8,075 bases of DNA from Bacteroidota bacterium (GTDB lineage: Bacteria > Bacteroidota > Bacteroidia > Cytophagales > Cyclobacteriaceae): contig JAEZBX010000344.1 in NCBI GenBank assembly GCA_023412765.1, forward strand, positions 1 through 8,075. Reading direction: 5' to 3'. Each line of letters opens with the position of its first letter. Positions within the stretch are counted from its first letter, which is position 1. Below the pieces are notes generated by a model. It did no database searches, had not been told where the DNA came from, and worked only from the letters and a program-made list of their open reading frames with translations. Below are positions 5,274 through 8,075 of this stretch, in pieces. Made by a program: the position numbers and the translations under genes.

Positions 5274-8075
5274 TTAATGAAGAATTGAGACTGCACCCTT
5301 GTAAGTCTTTTTTATATAGGAGAGGTTCAAATCAATTGTATAATAGTATGTGTCCATGGGTACCAACTGACCGTTGGACATTCCGTTCCAAGGCGCGTCG
5401 AAACCAATGGATTCATAAATCACTGAACCGCGGCGATCGTACACCCGTATAACAGCCTGTTCAACCCTGTCGCTATTGGTAACTTTGATATTCCATGTGT
5501 CATTTGCCTGATCGCCATTAGGAGTGAAAGCATTTGGAATGTCAAGCTCGAATTCCACTTGCATAACTATCCGCCTTTTACATGGCAAGCTATTCGCCTG
5601 GCCATCAAATAATGTCATATATATAGTTCGCGGGCCGGACAGAATTTCGTCGGGGTTCCCCGCAAAATCTTCTGTCACCCTATAATAATATTTTAACGAC
5701 ATAAGCGCCTTCTCATAGTCTTCCAATGAACCGTGACCAATAAAAAACAATCTTCCATCTGAATTTTGGACGGTACGTAAATGGGTTTCGCCATCAGGCA
5801 TGAGAATCATGTCGTTGCGTGGATTGTAGTTGTTTGGCAAAAAACCTATTTCTGCCATTATCAGATCGTTGTTGTCAATATCCGTGATGTAAAGTTTTTC
5901 AGATAAAATAATTGCTTCTTCGCCGGGCCGGTACTCAAGCGAAGCTGTGTCGAGCATTGCAATTTCGGGTGCGTCGTTTACAGGTTTAACCAAAATTATA
6001 ACATGAAACTCGTCGCTTGCATTGGTGCCATCGCTTACAATTACACCGACATCGATAAATCCATTAAGATTAAGTGCTGGGGTTATCTCGTTTCCTTGTC
6101 GGGTATACCGTCCTTTGTTATCCGGTAGAACAATGAGAATAAAATTTTGTGGATAGTTTAAGTTATCAGCATCGGCCACGATAAGATCTGCAAGTGTTAA
6201 TACGATGGTACTATCTTCAGCAACACTAAGTTCGCGATGGCCCACGATTCTTGGTTTCTGCGTAATCGGTACTACTTGAATCTTAAGATCAAATGGTGCA
6301 CTATCATCTTCGCCATCATTCACAACCACGGGAATTATTACGACCCCTTCGACGATGTCAGGATCGAGCGTAACTCTCGATCCGCTGAGCGTGTAGCCTT
6401 CTCCGTTAAATAACTTAAGCGTAAAACCATATGGATACTCATCGTCAGCGTCGGTGACGATCAAGTGCGACAAGAATATCTGGAGAGAACCATTTGGGGT
6501 AAGACTTATCGGCTTTTGACCGGTAATAACGGGAGGCTTATTTGGTTCTGGCGCAACAACATTTACTTTAAGTTTAAATTCCGGACCTGTATCAGTTCCA
6601 TCGTTGAGCGCCACAATTACATGTAGTACACCGCTAAAAGCCGGTGCTGGAATTATCGTTTCAGCCGCAAACGTATAGTTATCCCCCTTCGAAATTAAAA
6701 TTTTGAAATCGCTCGAATTCTTAGTGTCCGGATCCCGAATTGTTAAATCAGATAGTTGCAATTCCAGAGTCGTATTCATATCCATTGAAAGTGCCGCATG
6801 TCCGGTGATAATTGGCGGATCGTTGACTGGTAGTACATTCAATTGAAATAAGTACGGTGCACTCTCGGTTTTGCCATCCGTGACCCGCATAGGAATTGAC
6901 AAAATTCCGAAAAAGTCTTTTGTAGGTATTACTGTATTTGCGTCTACAGAATAATTTGTGCCGGCATCAACAAACAAAGTAAATTCCTGCGGATAGTTGC
7001 TGTCTTCGTCGGTGACTTTAAGGTGGGTTAGCAGGACTGTAAAAGGTTCATCTTCATTCGTACTAACTGTTGCCTGGCCCACTATTATCGGGGCTTTGTT
7101 TTCTAACTTAGCTACATCAATTTTTAAATTGAATTTATTGCTTTCGCTTTTCCCATCATTCACAGAAATTCCAACGGTCAGGCTACCAAAGAAATCCGCA
7201 TTCGGTGTAACCGTCGATTGCTTCAATGAATAGTTGGCGCCTTCATAAAGTTTCAAAGTAAACCCGTTTGGATAAGTGTTATCAGGGTCTGTAACCTTGA
7301 GATGTTCAAATGCAACAGTGATACTCTCTCCCTGTTTCATAGTCAAAGGTGTTTGCCCTGTGATCTTCGGTGACTGGTTAGGCTTTTCGATCACTTCGAT
7401 CTTTAGATTATATTTATTGCTCTCGGCTCCTCCATCGTTCACTGAAACTGGAACCGTCAACATGCCTGAGAAATCTGCAGATGGAGTTACCGTTGTTCCA
7501 CTGAATGTGTAATTCTGACCTCCATAAAGTTTTAAAGTAAATCCATTCGGGTAAGTATCATCTGGATCTGTAACCTTGAGATGATCAAAAGCAATTGCAA
7601 TGCTCTCACCTTGTTTTATACTCAAAGGTGATTGTCCCGTGATCTGTGGAGCTTGATTAGCTGGCTTCAGCACCTCGATCTTCAATCCAAATTGATTGCT
7701 CTCCGCTTCACCATCGTTGACAGAAACCTGTACTGTTAATGCTCCTGAGAAATTTGCTGCGGGCGTAACCGTTGTTCCATTGAAGGTATAGTTTGGTCCT
7801 CGGAAAAGTTTCAAAGTAAATCCTTCTGGATAATTATCATCAGGATCGGTAACCTGGAGATGGCTGAAGGCAATTGTAATGCTCTCGCCCTGATTAACAC
7901 TCAAAGGTGATTGTCCCGTGATCTGCGGGGGTTGGTTCTCTGGCTTCAACACTTCGACCTTCAGCCCAAACTTTTTACTTTCCGCTGTGCCATCATTAAC
8001 AGATACCTGAACCGTTAACATTCCTGAGAAATTTGGAGAGGGCGTAACCGTTGTTCCATTAAAACTATAGTTGGG
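5274..8075 (-). CDS. Large T9SS-exported repeat protein with C-terminal CHU_C sorting domain (partial, 5' end outside window)
   Basis: The frame is open to the right edge, so only the last 933 codons are seen. The Met at 8021 is internal: the 18 codons before it continue the repeat (NYSFNGTTVTP). The visible part holds one partial and seven complete repeats of about 93 residues, each with ITGQ or IVGH at the start, a VTDPDD-type acidic motif, YPxGFTLKL, NYTF, TVTP, FxGxLTVxVSVNDG and an inter-repeat linker ending NQAPQ or PVNDPP. These resemble cadherin/Ig-like tandem repeats of bacterial adhesins. A distinct module of about 138 residues follows, then the CHU_C domain that targets the protein to the type IX secretion system. 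The protein is therefore probably outside the cell or on its surface, in adhesion, matrix or gliding-related contact; no catalytic domain is visible, though one may lie in the missing N-terminus. The acidic DPDD/DADD motifs may bind calcium. The gene ends 97 nt before the pirin gene and is probably a separate unit. Confidence 0.9.
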   Translation of the reverse strand, partial: PNYSFNGTTVTPSPNFSGMLTVQVSVNDGTAESKKFGLKVEVLKPENQPPQITGQSPLSVNQGESITIAFSHLQVTDPDDNYPEGFTLKLFRGPNYTFNGTTVTPAANFSGALTVQVSVNDGEAESNQFGLKIEVLKPANQAPQITGQSPLSIKQGESIAIAFDHLKVTDPDDTYPNGFTLKLYGGQNYTFSGTTVTPSADFSGMLTVPVSVNDGGAESNKYNLKIEVIEKPNQSPKITGQTPLTMKQGESITVAFEHLKVTDPDNTYPNGFTLKLYEGANYSLKQSTVTPNADFFGSLTVGISVNDGKSESNKFNLKIDVAKLENKAPIIVGQATVSTNEDEPFTVLLTHLKVTDEDSNYPQEFTLFVDAGTNYSVDANTVIPTKDFFGILSIPMRVTDGKTESAPYLFQLNVLPVNDPPIITGHAALSMDMNTTLELQLSDLTIRDPDTKNSSDFKILISKGDNYTFAAETIIPAPAFSGVLHVIVALNDGTDTGPEFKLKVNVVAPEPNKPPVITGQKPISLTPNGSLQIFLSHLIVTDADDEYPYGFTLKLFNGEGYTLSGSRVTLDPDIVEGVVIIPVVVNDGEDDSAPFDLKIQVVPITQKPRIVGHRELSVAEDSTIVLTLADLIVADADNLNYPQNFILIVLPDNKGRYTRQGNEITPALNLNGFIDVGVIVSDGTNASDEFHVIILVKPVNDAPEIAMLDTASLEYRPGEEAIILSEKLYITDIDNNDLIMAEIGFLPNNYNPRNDMILMPDGETHLRTVQNSDGRLFFIGHGSLEDYEKALMSLKYYYRVTEDFAGNPDEILSGPRTIYMTLFDGQANSLPCKRRIVMQVEFELDIPNAFTPNGDQANDTWNIKVTNSDRVEQAVIRVYDRRGSVIYESIGFDAPWNGMSNGQLVPMDTYYYTIDLNLSYIKKTYKGAVSILH
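5277..5549 (-). other. CHU_C / gliding motility-associated C-terminal domain (type B T9SS sorting signal)
   Basis: The last 91 residues show the standard landmarks in order: IPNAFTPNGDQANDTW, then a VIRVYDRRGSVIYES strand pair, PWNG, LVPMDTYYYTIDL and the closing YKGAVSIL. This domain is recognised by the type IX secretion machinery of Bacteroidota; type B signals usually lead to secretion or SprF-type-partner-dependent surface attachment and are not always cleaved like type A signals. It ends one residue before the stop codon at 5274-5276, so the domain is complete. Confidence 0.93.
5550..5963 (-). other. Divergent beta-rich module between the repeats and the sorting domain
   Basis: This stretch of about 138 residues begins after the linker PVNDAPE but does not keep the 93-residue pattern. 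It has YITDIDNNDL, an insert rich in Asn/Asp/Pro, RLFFIGHGSLEDYEKAL, LKYYYRV and RTIYMTLFDGQ. The combination of a D-D motif, a 'G..S...Y..AL..L.Y' helix-like signature and a closing beta strand with DG is familiar from cadherin-like modules of large bacterial surface proteins, often next to the anchoring domain. I place it there by motif only. It may act as a spacer or capping domain for the sorting signal. Confidence 0.6.
5964..8075 (-). repeat. Tandem cadherin/Ig-like repeats, one partial plus seven complete
   Basis: Repeat boundaries, from protein N- to C-terminal side: partial 7923-8075, then 7644-7922, 7365-7643, 7086-7364, 6810-7085, 6528-6809, 6249-6527 and 5964-6248. Unit lengths are 93, 93, 93, 92, 94, 93 and 95 codons. 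The first units are close relatives (by hand alignment about 80% identity between the partial and first complete unit, about 73% between first and second complete, about 68% between second and third); later units keep mainly the framework residues. At DNA level, 7899-7925 and 7620-7646 are identical over 27 nt at a 279-nt offset, and 8040-8060 and 7761-7781 over 21 nt at the same offset. This points to recent duplication or conversion on the N-terminal side. Confidence 0.93.

Noticed and set aside
5207..5452. Plus-strand open frame of 81 codons opposite the end of the surface-protein gene
   Set aside because: It lies mostly opposite the conserved CHU_C domain, has no protein-like features and looks like an antisense shadow. 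The same applies to the other plus-strand frames opposite the dehydrogenase, pirin and repeat genes.
5964..8075. CRISPR-like or non-coding tandem repeat array
   Set aside because: The 279-nt periodicity is fully explained by in-frame 93-codon protein repeats, with divergence following codon structure.

Overview
The window most likely comes from a Bacteroidota chromosome, probably Cytophagales-like. The best evidence is a giant repeat protein that ends in a CHU_C / gliding-motility-associated C-terminal domain, the type B sorting signal of the type IX secretion system, which is restricted to this phylum. A lipoprotein-anchored xylose-isomerase-like barrel, promoter-like TTTG / TAnnTTTG elements and weak Shine-Dalgarno sequences fit the same group. 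No tRNA, rRNA, CRISPR array, transposase or phage gene is visible.

Layout: all four convincing genes lie on the minus strand, so transcription runs from the right edge to the left. (i) 5274-8075 is the 3' part of a very large T9SS-exported surface or secreted protein. Its start lies beyond the right edge. What is visible is one partial and seven complete cadherin/Ig-like repeats of about 93 residues, a different beta-rich module of about 138 residues, and the sorting domain. (ii) 4260-5174 encodes a pirin-family bicupin. (iii) 3347-4222 encodes a lipoprotein with a sugar phosphate isomerase/epimerase (AP endonuclease 2-like TIM barrel) fold. (iv) 485-3328 encodes a 947-residue FAD- and Fe-S-containing 2-hydroxyacid dehydrogenase of the GlcD/D-lactate/D-2-hydroxyglutarate dehydrogenase type, starting from TTG only 18 nt after the isomerase stop. 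(v) 1-484 has no clear gene. It holds a 47-codon, protein-like open frame on the plus strand that may be the tail of a decayed gene, several small inverted repeats, and a 10-bp inverted repeat overlapping the end of the dehydrogenase gene.

The pirin, isomerase and dehydrogenase genes are closely spaced (37 nt and 18 nt) and may be co-transcribed, possibly with an extra promoter before the isomerase. A shared role in sugar or 2-hydroxyacid oxidation is plausible but is inference. The surface protein is separated from them by 97 nt and is probably an independent unit.

I see no clearly novel system. The points most worth a second look are an A11 tract directly after the lipobox of the isomerase, where a one-base change would truncate the protein; the steep gradient of repeat divergence in the surface protein; and an Asp in place of one cluster-ligand Cys in the dehydrogenase.
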